Shown: positions 46,285 to 55,837 of the stretch, piece by piece
Layout of the letters: every line of letters begins with the position of its first letter
How positions within the stretch are numbered: position 1 is the stretch's first letter
NCBI GenBank assembly: GCA_002869565.1
Contig: PKUJ01000037.1
Coordinates: 1-64,000 of the forward strand
Direction: 5' to 3'
Length of the DNA: 64,000 nucleotides
Source of the DNA: Arcobacter sp.
Lineage (GTDB): Bacteria; Campylobacterota; Campylobacteria; Campylobacterales; Arcobacteraceae
Notes under the pieces: generated by a model
Database searches by the model: none
Seen by the model: the letters and a program-made list of their open reading frames with translations, nothing else
What the model was told of the DNA's origin: nothing
Program-made: the position numbers and the translations under genes

Positions 46285-47547
46285 TTAATCTTTTAGTTTT
46301 TTAAAAATTATTGAACCATTAGTTCCACCAAAACCAAAGTTATTACTCATTACAGTATCAAGTTCAGTTTTTCTTGCAGTTCCTGGCACATAATCAAGTT
46401 GACACTCTGGGTCTTGGTTTTGAATATTAATTGTTGGAGGAATTATTCCTTCATTTAATGATTTAATTGCAAAAATTGCTTCAATAGCACATGCAGCACC
46501 TAAACAATGACCAATTTGTCCTTTTGTAGAAGTAACTGGAGGGCAATTTTCAACACCTTTAAATAATTCAACAATTGCTTTTGATTCATTCACGTCTCCT
46601 ACTGGAGTTGATGTTCCATGTGTATTGATATAATCAATTTTTGGTGCTTCACCTGTTATATTTTCTGCCATAGCTAAAGCTGCTTTCATCGCTCTTAATG
46701 GACCATCCATCACAGGAGCTGTAATATGATTTGCATCACCACTTTCTCCAAATCCAATAATTTCACAATAAATTTTTGCACCTCTTGCACGTGCTGATTC
46801 TAATTCTTCAACTACAAGTGCTCCTGAACCTTCTCCCATTACAAAACCATCTCTATCTATATCAAATGGTCTTGAAGCTGTTTTTGGATCATCATTTCTA
46901 GTTGATAAAGCTTTCATTGCAGCAAATCCACCTACTCCTGCACCACAAATTGCACTCTCAGCTCCAACAACTAAAATTTTGTCAGCACCATTTAGCATAA
47001 TTGTTTTAGCTGCATCAGCTAATGCATGTGTTGACGCAGCACAAGCTGTTACATGTGATAATGAAGGGCCTTTTAAATTGTGCTCAATTGAAATAAATCC
47101 ACCTAGCATATTTACTAATGATGAAGGAATAAAGAATGGCGAAATTCTTCTTGGTCCTTTTGTATCGCAAACAACAGAATTTCTTTCAATTGTACTTAAA
47201 CCACCGATTCCAGAAGCTGATATACATCCAAATCTCTCAGAAATTGAGTCATCTACTTTTTTATTTTCAACACTTGTAAGTCCTGAATCTCTCATTGCTT
47301 CATTTGCAGCTTTAATACCTAGTTGAATAAATCTATCTGCTTTTTTTACTTCTTTTTTATCCATTACTGTAGTTGGGTCAAAATTTTTTACTTCTCCTGC
47401 AATCTTTACAGAAAATTCACTTATATCAAAAAGTGTGATTGTATCAATTCCACACACTCCATCTACTACAGCTTTGAAAGATTCTTCAACACTGTTACCA
47501 ACAGAATTAATTGTTCCTAGACCAGTTATAACAACTCTTCTCATCAA
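46285..47547 (-). CDS. fabF: 3-oxoacyl-[acyl-carrier-protein] synthase II
   Basis: Condensing enzyme of fatty-acid elongation. The 420-residue protein has the nucleophile Cys in VTACAASTHALADA, the two active-site histidines in NTHGTSTPVGD and GQIGHCLGAACA, and the C-terminal NNFGFGGTNGSIIF. The start MRRVVITGLG is the second of two ATGs in tandem (MMRRVV). It follows acpP by about 130 bp, with a terminator for acpP in between. Confidence 0.97.
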   Translation of the reverse strand: MMRRVVITGLGTINSVGNSVEESFKAVVDGVCGIDTITLFDISEFSVKIAGEVKNFDPTTVMDKKEVKKADRFIQLGIKAANEAMRDSGLTSVENKKVDDSISERFGCISASGIGGLSTIERNSVVCDTKGPRRISPFFIPSSLVNMLGGFISIEHNLKGPSLSHVTACAASTHALADAAKTIMLNGADKILVVGAESAICGAGVGGFAAMKALSTRNDDPKTASRPFDIDRDGFVMGEGSGALVVEELESARARGAKIYCEIIGFGESGDANHITAPVMDGPLRAMKAALAMAENITGEAPKIDYINTHGTSTPVGDVNESKAIVELFKGVENCPPVTSTKGQIGHCLGAACAIEAIFAIKSLNEGIIPPTINIQNQDPECQLDYVPGTARKTELDTVMSNNFGFGGTNGSIIFKKLKD

Positions 47548-47635
47548 AAATGCTCCACATTATATTATTTTAATAATTCAATTTTTAGGATAAAAACTCA
47601 ATAATTAAAATAGATTAAAAAATAAAGGAAAAAAA

Positions 47636-47656
47636 AGCCAGTATCAAATACTGGCT
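47636..47656 (-). terminator. Terminator after acpP
   Basis: A 9-bp stem AGCCAGTAT/ATACTGGCT with a CAA loop, followed on the minus strand by T7 and TTTATTTTTT, sits 22 nt after acpP. It would uncouple abundant ACP transcripts from fabF. Confidence 0.88.
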
Positions 47657-47677
47657 CTATCAATTATAAAGCGTAAA

Positions 47678-47908
47678 TTACGCGTTATCTTCGATGTATT
47701 TCATAGCGTCAGCTACAGTTAAAATACCTTCTGCATCTTCATCAGGGATTTCGATATCAAATTTTTCTTCTAACGCCATAACTAATTCAACAACGTCTAA
47801 AGAATCTGCTCCTAAATCCTCAATAAATTTAGATTCTTCTTTAACTTCAGCCGCATCACAATCTAATTGCTCTACTACTACTTCTTTTACATCATCTAAT
47901 AATGCCAT
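47678..47908 (-). CDS. acpP: Acyl carrier protein
   Basis: Carrier of growing acyl chains. The 4'-phosphopantetheine Ser is in [18 protein letters not shown] (Ser36 when counted from ATG 47908). I prefer ATG 47908 (76 residues, AAAGGA about 7 nt upstream) to ATG 47914, whose site is too close; 76 is the normal size. Very acidic, as expected. It lies between fabG and fabF and has its own terminator. Confidence 0.97.
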   Translation of the reverse strand: MALLDDVKEVVVEQLDCDAAEVKEESKFIEDLGADSLDVVELVMALEEKFDIEIPDEDAEGILTVADAMKYIEDNA

Positions 47909-47969
47909 ATTCATTTCCTTTTATAAAATTATCGTCAAATTATAACACAAAAAGATTTAATTAATCTTT

Positions 47970-48713
47970 TTATACGTATAAACCACCATTTACTTTTAAA
48001 ATTTCACCTGTAATATATGATGAATGATCACTTAATAGAAAGGCAACTGCATCAGCAATTTCTTTTGGTTGACCAAATCTACTTAAAGGGATATTTTTTT
48101 CATATTCTGCTTTAACTTCATCTTTTAATTCATCAGTCATATCTGTTTGAATAAAACCTGGTGTTACTGCGTTATATCTAATTCCTCTTGCTGCTGCTTC
48201 TTTTGCAAATTATTTAGTCATTGCATTTAATCCACCTTTACTAGCTGAGTAGTTAGTTTGCCCTGGATTTCCCATCTCTCCAACTATTGAAGAGATATTA
48301 ACAATTGAACCAAATCTTTTTTTACCCATAGCTTTTAAAGATGCTTTACATCCAATAAATGCAGAGGTTAGATTTGCTGTAATTACATCATTGAAGTCTT
48401 CCACTGACATTCTTAATGCTAGTTTATCTCTAGTGATTCCTGCGTTATTTACTAAGTAAGATAGTTCCCCATCTGCATCAATAATAGTTTTTATTGCTGC
48501 ATTAAATTCATCTTCTTTTGTTACATCAGCTTTTACTATTGCAGCTTTTCCACCGGCAGCTTCAATTTCTTCTTTTACAGCTTCTGCTGCTTCTGCCCCA
48601 CTTCTATAGTTAATCCAAACTTTAAGACCAAAATTAGCTAAAGTTCTTGCAATTTCTGCACCAATTCCTCTACTTGCACCTGTAACTAATACATTTGAAC
48701 CAGTAAATACCAT
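47970..48713 (-). pseudogene. fabG: 3-oxoacyl-ACP reductase FabG, split by an in-frame TAA
   Basis: NADPH-dependent ketoreductase of fatty-acid synthesis, usually essential. ATG 48713 has AAAGGA upstream (an in-frame extension to 48755 lacks support). Codons 1-167 hold TGASRGIG, NNAGIT and the YSASKGG active-site Tyr-Lys. TAA at 48210-48212 follows GGLNAMTK, then the frame continues for 79 codons, FAKEAAARGIRYN-AVTPGFI-TDM, to the end GGLYV. The stop sits where FabG has Ser (TCA), so one C-to-A change on the coding strand explains it. The full frame is 247 residues, the family norm. Confidence 0.95.
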
Positions 48714-48760
48714 ATAAATCCTTTTATAAAATTTTATCTTTTTTTGATGGCGCATTATAG

Positions 48761-49510
48761 CTAAACGCCTCTTTTGTTATCCCAAATTCTTATATGAAGT
48801 CTGTCACTATATTTAAAACCATTTTTTATAGCCATATTTATTACTGTTTCAGAGTTTTTATCTATTTCTTCAACTGTACTACCTAAAGGCATTAAATAAA
48901 TTTCTATATTTCCAACTTTTTTTCTAATTTCTATTATCTCTTTTTCTACTATATTGATAGAATTTTTATCAACAACAAATTTTAGATAAGAGTTTAGAGT
49001 TTTTGATGAAATTTCTTTTAAGGTATTTATATTTATTCTTTTTTTCTCTGGCTCAAATGAATTAGATAGTTTTACACTCATAGAAAAAAGTAATTTTCTT
49101 TGATAATCTTGTGTAAATTTAATATCTAAAGAGGCATTGGTTTCTATAGTCACTGTATGATTTTCTTCCACATAATATTTTAAAAGTTTTTGAAATTCTT
49201 CATTCTTCCAATATAAGAGAGGTTCTCCTCCAGTAATTACAATATCAATTTTGTAATTTGGGAGTAATTTTGAGACTTTATTTACAGTTTCTTCACAATC
49301 TAATTTTTGCCACTCTTTTTTAAAAGCAGGGTCAACAGCATAATATGTATCACAAGATTTTTTTATTTCACCATTTGGTGTTTTATATTCAACGCCAAAA
49401 CCTGCACAAGACATATTACATTTGCCTAACCTAATAAATATAGAAGGAGTACCGATTAGTTTTCCTTCTCCTTGAATTGTTGGACCAAATATTTCATTTA
49501 TTTCAAGCAT
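48761..49510 (-). CDS. queE: 7-carboxy-7-deazaguanine synthase (QueE)
   Basis: Radical SAM enzyme that makes the 7-deazaguanine core for queuosine. The 249-residue protein starts MLEINEIFGPTIQGEGKLIG. Candidate cluster cysteines are Cys31 and Cys35 (GKCNMSCAGFGV) and Cys53 (KSCDTYYAV). This CX3C-X17-C pattern departs from the common CX3CX2C and from the CX14CX2C type. ITGGEPLLYW is the SAM-binding GGEP motif. It overlaps queD by 8 nt and is part of queC-queD-queE. Confidence 0.85.
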   Translation of the reverse strand: MLEINEIFGPTIQGEGKLIGTPSIFIRLGKCNMSCAGFGVEYKTPNGEIKKSCDTYYAVDPAFKKEWQKLDCEETVNKVSKLLPNYKIDIVITGGEPLLYWKNEEFQKLLKYYVEENHTVTIETNASLDIKFTQDYQRKLLFSMSVKLSNSFEPEKKRININTLKEISSKTLNSYLKFVVDKNSINIVEKEIIEIRKKVGNIEIYLMPLGSTVEEIDKNSETVINMAIKNGFKYSDRLHIRIWDNKRGV

Positions 49511-50036
49511 AAACCTGACTTATACTTTTAGGAGATTCTGCAAATTCTATACTTGAAACTTTTACATCAAGTTTTTTCATTTTCTTTTGAGCTATTTGTA
49601 AAAACCAAGTAGATAGATTCTCACTAGTTGGAATAAACTCAACTACAACATAACTTTCATACATCTCTTTTATATGTTGTGGTTCATCTTTTATTTTTGT
49701 TAAATCTGGAAGTTTATATCCATCTTCAAACTCTAGCAACTCTTTCTTATCATAATGAGGTAGAAGTGTTTCAAAAAGTGGATCATTTATATCTATAATA
49801 AATTTATGGTCTAGTACATCATCTAAAAAAGCTTTAAACCAATTTAGATGATTAAAATCTGTAACCATTCCATTTTTTAATTTTGTTGATTCAATATATA
49901 AGATTACTTTACCTTGATGTCCATGTAGATGTCTACATTTAAGGCAAGGGTCAAGTGAAAACTCAGGATTTAGCTCTTGAGACCAAACTCTATGACCATA
50001 ACAAAAATCGAATGATTTAGATATTTTCCAAGTCAT
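49503..50036 (-). CDS. queD: 6-carboxy-5,6,7,8-tetrahydropterin synthase (QueD)
   Basis: Converts dihydroneopterin triphosphate to carboxytetrahydropterin for queuosine. The zinc ligands and catalytic Cys are in FCYGHRVW and CLKCRHLHGHQGKV, and EFIPTSENLSTWF is the second substrate motif. At 177 residues it is longer than the 120-residue E. coli form, with an insertion around residues 85-115. It is 2 bp from queC and overlaps queE. Confidence 0.9.
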   Translation of the reverse strand: MTWKISKSFDFCYGHRVWSQELNPEFSLDPCLKCRHLHGHQGKVILYIESTKLKNGMVTDFNHLNWFKAFLDDVLDHKFIIDINDPLFETLLPHYDKKELLEFEDGYKLPDLTKIKDEPQHIKEMYESYVVVEFIPTSENLSTWFLQIAQKKMKKLDVKVSSIEFAESPKSISQVYA

Positions 50037-50038
50037 GT

Positions 50039-50704
50039 TTAGCCTTTGTACGGAATTGGATCTTTTGTATTTGCAAGCGCAAAACCATTTAATCTTAGTC
50101 TACAAGAATCACAAACACCACAAGCTTCATCTTCTTCTTTATAACAAGACCAAGTATGTTCTAGTGGAACATTTAATTCTATCGATTTTTCTACAATTTG
50201 ATTTTTCATCAGATGAACAAGAGGAGTTTTTATTTGTAGTTTAGTTGATTTTTTTGTCCCTTCGTTTATAGCATTAGTCATTTTATTTATAAATGTATCT
50301 GTACAATCAGGGTATCCTGAACTATCTTCTTCTACTACGCCAATATATAAGGCTTCAGCTCCTTCTTTTTCTGCAATTGCTGTTGCAATTGAAAGAAAAA
50401 TACCATTTCTAAATGGCACATATGTGATAGGGACTCCCGCTTCAACTCCAGTTATTGGTATATCAATTGATTTATCAGTTAAAGCACTTGCTCCAATTTG
50501 TGTAAAGAAAGGTATATCAATTTCATATTTTTCTTTAATTTTTAAATCTTCACAAATATCTCTAAATGCTTTTAATTCTCTTTTTTCTGTTCTTTGTCCA
50601 TAATTAAAATGAACAGCTATAATTTCATATCCTTCATTTTTTGCAATATATGAAGCTAAAGTGGAATCCATCCCTCCACTTAAAATACAAACAGCTCTAT
50701 TCAT
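50039..50704 (-). CDS. queC: 7-cyano-7-deazaguanine synthase (QueC)
   Basis: ATP-dependent enzyme producing preQ0 from 7-carboxy-7-deazaguanine. It has the PP-loop [32 protein letters not shown] and the zinc-binding cysteines in [18 protein letters not shown]. Length 221 is normal. It overlaps moeA by 8 nt. QueF and Tgt are not in the window. Confidence 0.95.
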   Translation of the reverse strand: MNRAVCILSGGMDSTLASYIAKNEGYEIIAVHFNYGQRTEKRELKAFRDICEDLKIKEKYEIDIPFFTQIGASALTDKSIDIPITGVEAGVPITYVPFRNGIFLSIATAIAEKEGAEALYIGVVEEDSSGYPDCTDTFINKMTNAINEGTKKSTKLQIKTPLVHLMKNQIVEKSIELNVPLEHTWSCYKEEDEACGVCDSCRLRLNGFALANTKDPIPYKG

Positions 50705-51920
50705 AGCTTAAAAAATCCTTATTATGTTGTGTAAAAAATTTCCAATCAATTGGTAGAATTTTTACATTAGCATCTTTTTTTAGTAAAGATACATTTTTAT
50801 CTAAAACAATCATAGAGTTACAAGAACTTAAAGTAGACACCATACCTGGACTTCTTTTTTCTGAAACTCTAAAATATTCACCATCAAAAAAGCCAGGAAT
50901 AATTGTTATTCTGCCTTTTCTATTATTTAAGTCTTGGTCAATTTTTGCATGTATATAATTATGATAAATATCATTTGAACCAATAAGTTTTTGAATTATA
51001 AGTTTTCCAAAAAGTTCAAATATAAGTGCTGAGGCTAAAGGATTACCAGGAAGATTTAAAATATAAGTATTTCCAATTTTACCTAAAACAGTTGGTTTTC
51101 CAGGCTTGATTTTTATTCCATCAAAAAGTGATTTAAAATCAAGTTCATTAAATGCTTCTTTTGTAAAATCTGCATCGCCTACTGAAACTCCACCTGAGGT
51201 GATAATTAAATTAGCATCAAGTGAATTCTCAATAAGTTCTTTAATAGATTCAATTGAATCTCTAGCTTGTCCTATAAAATCAATTTGACATCCTAACTCT
51301 TTACATCGACTCATGAAAGTAGGGGTGTTTGAATTATAAATTTGATAGTTTTCTGCTTTTTCATAATGAAGTTTAAGTTCTTCTCCACTTGAAAATACTA
51401 CAACTTTAGGTTTCTTATAAACTTTAATATGAGAAATCCCTTGAGATGCAAGAAGTGTTACTTTTGCAAAATTAATTGTTTCCCCAATAGCAATTAAATT
51501 ATCTCCACTATTTATATCTTCTCCAATAAATCTTATATGTTGAAATTCTTTAATATTTTTAGGAACTTTAATCTTTTCATTTTCTAAATATTGACAATCC
51601 TCTTTTGGGATAATTGCAGTGCAATTCTCAGGTACTCTAGCTCCGGTCATGATTTTTACACATTGATTCTTTTCTAGTAATCTTCTATTATCATCACCTG
51701 CAAAAATAGTGTCAACTATTTTAAGTTCTTCATTTTTATTTTCATAAATAATTCCAAAGCCATCCATAGCTGAGTTATTAAATCTAGGTAAACAGATTTC
51801 TGCATTAATTTTTTGTGCACAAATTCTATTTTGTGAATTTTCTATAGGAATGATTTCATAATTTAAATTTAACTCGAGTTCTGTGATAGTTTTTATAGCT
51901 TTATTAACTTCAACAGCCAT
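50697..51920 (-). CDS. moeA: Molybdopterin molybdenumtransferase (MoeA)
   Basis: Inserts molybdate into molybdopterin. The 407-residue protein contains [56 protein letters not shown], and [25 protein letters not shown]. It is first in a minus-strand row with queC, queD and queE; no common pathway links them. The small plus-strand membrane gene starts divergently about 70 bp away. Confidence 0.94.
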   Translation of the reverse strand: MAVEVNKAIKTITELELNLNYEIIPIENSQNRICAQKINAEICLPRFNNSAMDGFGIIYENKNEELKIVDTIFAGDDNRRLLEKNQCVKIMTGARVPENCTAIIPKEDCQYLENEKIKVPKNIKEFQHIRFIGEDINSGDNLIAIGETINFAKVTLLASQGISHIKVYKKPKVVVFSSGEELKLHYEKAENYQIYNSNTPTFMSRCKELGCQIDFIGQARDSIESIKELIENSLDANLIITSGGVSVGDADFTKEAFNELDFKSLFDGIKIKPGKPTVLGKIGNTYILNLPGNPLASALIFELFGKLIIQKLIGSNDIYHNYIHAKIDQDLNNRKGRITIIPGFFDGEYFRVSEKRSPGMVSTLSSCNSMIVLDKNVSLLKKDANVKILPIDWKFFTQHNKDFLSYE

Positions 51921-51990
51921 ATTTATCCTTTTACTAATACCTTATGACAAGTTAGATATAATACCAAAATTTTTTAAAAGTGAGTTTAAC

Positions 51991-52395
51991 ATGGAATTAA
52001 TGAGTGATGCAATCAGTACACATATATATACGATTTTTATTTTTTTAGCAATAATGATTTTTAATTTTTATTCAGTTGTAAGTGCTAAAGAATTTATGCA
52101 ATTGGCAAAAAGATTAAAGTTTATGACACCTGTTTATCATCTTACAAATGCAATAGTAATATACACTGGAACAATTGTTGCTTTTTATGCAAGAGAGTTC
52201 TCTTTTACAATTATGTTAATGGTTATTGCATCAATTTTTCTTTTAGTAATAGAAATCAAAAGATACAAAAAAATGCGAGTTATTAAAACTACAGATTTAG
52301 ATTTACAAAAAGATTTTTTTGTTTTTGCAAAAAAAATCTATCTTATTGAAATTTCTGTACTTGTTACAGTTTATATTCTTTCAAAAGTTTTCTAA
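51991..52395 (+). CDS. Small integral membrane protein, function unknown
   Basis: ATG 51991 gives 134 residues; an in-frame extension to 51883 would overlap the moeA start and is unlikely. Four hydrophobic helices (about 11-29, 45-65, 73-90, 112-132) are separated by short loops with Lys/Arg, including KRYKKMR. I recognise no family. One base overlap (TAATG) with rsmE suggests coupling. Confidence 0.6.
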   Translation: MELMSDAISTHIYTIFIFLAIMIFNFYSVVSAKEFMQLAKRLKFMTPVYHLTNAIVIYTGTIVAFYAREFSFTIMLMVIASIFLLVIEIKRYKKMRVIKTTDLDLQKDFFVFAKKIYLIEISVLVTVYILSKVF

Positions 52396-53066
52396 TGCAA
52401 TTTACTTTTCATGAAGAGTCTGGTTCTCAATTTCTTGAAATTGATGGAGATATTTATAAATATCTCTTTAAAGCAAGACGACACAAAGTTAATGAAAATA
52501 TATATTTTAGAAACTTAAAAGATAAGATTCTATATCTTTATAAAGTTAATACAATAGATAGAAGAAGAGCAATTTGTGAGCTAATTTCAAGTGAAGAAAA
52601 AATAATAGAAAATTCTAGGAAACTTCATTTAGCTTGGTGTATGGTTGATCCTAAAACAGTGGAAAAATCTATTGCTTCTTTGAATGAATTAGGTGTAGAT
52701 AAAATTACTTTTGTTCACTGTGATTATTCTCAAAAAAACTTTAAACAAAATTTTGAAAAGCTAGAAAAAATATTAATAAATTCATCTTCCCAATGTGGTA
52801 GAAGTTCTATTGTTAAGTTGGATAATTGTTCTTCATTAGATGAGTTTTTGGAAATTTATCCAAACAGTTTTATTTTAGATTTTTCCACTAAAAATGTAAG
52901 TGAAAATACTAATGTTATTGAGACTCTTATAATCGGATGTGAAGGTGGTTTTTCATCTGAAGAACGTGAAAAATTTGAAAAAGAAAAAATTGTTGGTTTT
53001 GATTCTAAATTGATTTTGAGAAGTGAAACTGCAATAATATCTGCGAGTTCAAAAATTTTAATATAA
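52395..53066 (+). CDS. rsmE: 16S rRNA (uracil(1498)-N3)-methyltransferase
   Basis: SPOUT-class methyltransferase. The 223-residue protein has an N-terminal PUA-like part (KYLFKARRHKVNENIYFRN) and a knotted C-terminal domain with LIIGCEGGFSSEE and LRSETAIISASSKIL, the RsmE signatures. The middle includes KTVEKSIASLNELGVDKI and SSQCGRSSI. Confidence 0.93.
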   Translation: MQFTFHEESGSQFLEIDGDIYKYLFKARRHKVNENIYFRNLKDKILYLYKVNTIDRRRAICELISSEEKIIENSRKLHLAWCMVDPKTVEKSIASLNELGVDKITFVHCDYSQKNFKQNFEKLEKILINSSSQCGRSSIVKLDNCSSLDEFLEIYPNSFILDFSTKNVSENTNVIETLIIGCEGGFSSEEREKFEKEKIVGFDSKLILRSETAIISASSKILI

Positions 53067-53068
53067 GT

Positions 53069-53095
53069 AAAAGATAGACTTAGAGTCTATCTTTT
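53069..53095. terminator. Bidirectional terminator between rsmE and the small cytochrome
   Basis: A 12-bp stem AAAAGATAGACT/AGTCTATCTTTT with a TAG loop, flanked by ATTTT on the plus strand and A-rich/T-rich sequence on the other, separates two convergent genes. Confidence 0.85.
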
Positions 53096-53104
53096 ATTTT
53101 ATGA

Positions 53105-53500
53105 CTACCAACTTCTTACAATAGAGTGGCATCTAGCACATGCATTCAAAATATCTGAATATGCATTTGCAGCATTAATATATGCTTTGTCATCTAAATT
53201 TAATTCTAAAACAGTTACATCAAGGTCAATTCTTTTTGCAGCCTTAGCAGCAACATTAACCATGTGTTTTTTATCTTTTGGCAAGTATTGAACGATAACA
53301 TCTTTATGTGAAAATAAAGAGTTCCCTTCTTTTACTAGTTTAGACCCACTTCTGATTAATTCAACATTATTGTTTAAAAAACCTTGTTGAATTTGTGTCA
53401 TACCTTGTTCCATTAATGACATAGATTTTTTCATAACATCTTCAGCTGATGCAATTGAAACAGTAAGTACTGCCGCAGTTAATATATTTAATAATTTCAT
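53105..53500 (-). CDS. Small periplasmic cytochrome c (cytochrome c'-like)
   Basis: A 131-residue protein with signal peptide (LNILTAAVLTVSIASA), a helical body (KKSMSLMEQGMTQIQQGFLN) and a C-terminal CARCH heme motif at 121-125, only six residues from the end. The placement of the heme at the C-terminus after a four-helix bundle is the layout of class II cytochromes c. It follows petC by about 50 bp on the same strand and could take electrons from the bc1 complex or protect against oxidants; this is inference. Confidence 0.75.
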   Translation of the reverse strand: MKLLNILTAAVLTVSIASAEDVMKKSMSLMEQGMTQIQQGFLNNNVELIRSGSKLVKEGNSLFSHKDVIVQYLPKDKKHMVNVAAKAAKRIDLDVTVLELNLDDKAYINAANAYSDILNACARCHSIVRSW

Positions 53501-53551
53501 TTTTGCTTCTCCCTATATTTTATCTAAATTTTTTGTTTGGAAAAGAAGTTC

Positions 53552-54580
53552 TTAATGAACTTCTCTCCATTTACTAGCTTTCCATAACCATGCAAAGATA
53601 GCAAAAATTACTAGATAAATTAAGAATTTAGGTCCTAATGCTTCTCTTTCAGCTTTTTTAGAATCACCTACTTCTTCCATGTATGCAATAACTTGATTTT
53701 CAGAATCTAAAGTTAAACCAACTCTTGGCATTGCTGTACCTTCAAGATGTTTTTGAGGATCATTAACAAATTCATGTAAATATTGTTCCCCTCTACTTCT
53801 AATAAATTGAGATAAATCAGGAGGTAATTTTCCCATATAAGCTTTTATGTTTTCATTTGGAGTTTTTGCTGCCATAGAACCATTTTTCATATCACCATAT
53901 TTAATTGCATGACATCTTAGACAAGCATCGGTAAACACTTCTTTATTTGTCATCTCTTTTGGTGAAATTGATTGTAAATAAGCAACCATATCAGCAATTT
54001 CTTGTGCTTGCATCCAACCGTAACCTGGCATAGGATGAACTTTTCCATCAACAAATTTATGAGAAACTTTTGAAGCTAAAATTGGATCTTTGATAAATCC
54101 TACTAAGTATTCTTTTGTATAAAGTTTACCTGCTGTACTTAAATCAGGAGGAACAACACCATATGCAGCTGCAGCGCTAGCATTATCCATCATTGGTGGA
54201 AAACCTTGTTTTCCAATTGAGTGACAAGCTGTACAATTAGATTGAACAAGAGTAGCACCATTTTCAGCATTACCTGTTAAATTTGTAGCTTCTTTATTTC
54301 CTATCCAATAATCAGATATTGTTTTTTCAAAAGCTAGTGAATTTTTTAAATCATTTTCTGCTGACTTAATTTTCTTTTGGTCATTAGCTTTTTTTGCTTC
54401 TTCTAATGCAACATTAGCTTTTTCTACTGCTTCTTTTGCAGAAACATTATCTGCCTTATCAAAATTATACTCTGGAGCATCTACATGCGGATGCATTTGT
54501 GAGTGTGCAAAAGGTTCAACTCCCCAATATGTAATAAGTGTTAAAGCTACTACTACTGCTAAAACTTTTAATTCTTTCAT
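53552..54580 (-). CDS. petC: Diheme cytochrome c1 of the bc1 complex
   Basis: A 342-residue membrane-anchored diheme cytochrome c. It has an N-terminal anchor (about 5-22), an Ala/Lys/Glu-rich helical insert (about 48-85), CTACH at 116-120 and CLRCH at 220-224, and a C-terminal transmembrane helix (about 318-336). Distal ligand Met candidates are in MPGYGWM and TAMPRVG. Diheme c1 is usual for Campylobacterota bc1 complexes. It abuts petB (one-base overlap). Confidence 0.93.
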   Translation of the reverse strand: MKELKVLAVVVALTLITYWGVEPFAHSQMHPHVDAPEYNFDKADNVSAKEAVEKANVALEEAKKANDQKKIKSAENDLKNSLAFEKTISDYWIGNKEATNLTGNAENGATLVQSNCTACHSIGKQGFPPMMDNASAAAAYGVVPPDLSTAGKLYTKEYLVGFIKDPILASKVSHKFVDGKVHPMPGYGWMQAQEIADMVAYLQSISPKEMTNKEVFTDACLRCHAIKYGDMKNGSMAAKTPNENIKAYMGKLPPDLSQFIRSRGEQYLHEFVNDPQKHLEGTAMPRVGLTLDSENQVIAYMEEVGDSKKAEREALGPKFLIYLVIFAIFAWLWKASKWREVH

Positions 54581-55827
54581 TATGCACCTCTCTTTTTAGC
54601 ATCAATTTTTGTAAGTATTGGTAATACTACAAATAGTAAAATAAATACTACTGCAGCAAAGAATCCAACCCATGCATTTGCACCTGTTGGCGGTAATTTA
54701 CCATATACTGTAAGTACTATCATATCTGCCATTAATACCCAGAACCATGCGTTAAACATTGGTCTTTTATGAGCTGGAAGGATGTCAGGATCTCTATCTA
54801 AGAATGGTAATAAAAGAAAAGCTACGTTGGCAAAACCAAATGCAGCTAAACCAATATCAAATGCCTTAACCCCTGCAATATCAAAGAAGAAACCTCTTAA
54901 TACTTCATACGACCATAAGAAATACCACTCAGGATAAATATGAGCAGGTGTAACCATATTATCAGCAGGATCAAAGTTAACTGGATCCATAGCAAAGTTA
55001 TAATGGAAGAATACTAAATAGAAGTAGAAAATTAAGAAAATTCCAAGAACAGCAAAATCTTTTGATAAGAAAATTGGCCAGAAAGGAATAACTTTAGACT
55101 CTTTTTTATTTCCTGCTAAATATTTCTCAGCTTCAGCATCATAATCAATATCTTCAGAATCAAGATTATTTACATGAGGAATTCTTAGTGTGTAGAAATG
55201 TAATCCAATAATACCCATAATAACAACTGGTAATAAGAATACATGTAACATAAAGAATCTAGTTAATGTAGCATCAGCAACATTAAAGTCACCTCTAATC
55301 CATACAACTAAAGCATCACCTATTACAGGAACTCCACCAAAAAGGTTAGTAATAACCATTGCAGCCCAGTAAGACATTTGTCCCCATGGTAACATATATC
55401 CAGAGAATCCAGCAGCTGAGAATGTCATAAATAATAACATACCAGAAATCCAAATCATCTCTCTACCTTTCTTATACGAACCGTAGTAGATACCTGTAAA
55501 CATGTGAATATAAATGATTAAGAATATAACAGAAGCTGCAACCCCATGCATATGTCTAAATAACCAACCATATGCAACTTCTTGCATAATTGTATAGTTA
55601 ACTGAGTCAAATGCTAAATTTACATCAGGCTTATAGTACATCATTAAGAAAATACCTGAAATAATCAGAATTTTAAATGTTACTGCAAGTAATACACCCA
55701 TTGCCCATAAAAAGTTAATGTTTTTAGGAATCCAATATTCCGTCATCATAACTTTTGCAAAAGTAGTAGTATTTAATCTTTGATCGAACCACTCACCTAG
55801 TGAGTTTGCTTTTTCAATTTTTGCCAT
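54580..55827 (-). CDS. petB: Cytochrome b of the bc1 complex
   Basis: Integral membrane quinol oxidase subunit of 415 residues with about eight to nine helices. The heme-ligand histidine pairs are in WLFRHMHGVAASV and RFFMLHVFLLPVVI-LHFYTLR. The Qo-site segment reads TPAHIYPEWYFLWSYEVLR (PEWY). Followed by petC; preceded by petA at 10 bp. Confidence 0.97.
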   Translation of the reverse strand: MAKIEKANSLGEWFDQRLNTTTFAKVMMTEYWIPKNINFLWAMGVLLAVTFKILIISGIFLMMYYKPDVNLAFDSVNYTIMQEVAYGWLFRHMHGVAASVIFLIIYIHMFTGIYYGSYKKGREMIWISGMLLFMTFSAAGFSGYMLPWGQMSYWAAMVITNLFGGVPVIGDALVVWIRGDFNVADATLTRFFMLHVFLLPVVIMGIIGLHFYTLRIPHVNNLDSEDIDYDAEAEKYLAGNKKESKVIPFWPIFLSKDFAVLGIFLIFYFYLVFFHYNFAMDPVNFDPADNMVTPAHIYPEWYFLWSYEVLRGFFFDIAGVKAFDIGLAAFGFANVAFLLLPFLDRDPDILPAHKRPMFNAWFWVLMADMIVLTVYGKLPPTGANAWVGFFAAVVFILLFVVLPILTKIDAKKRGA

Positions 55828-55837
55828 AAACTACTCC

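Noticed and set aside
51883-51990. Longer form of the small membrane protein starting at 51883
   Set aside because: It would extend into the moeA start and lacks a ribosome-binding site; ATG 51991 fits better.
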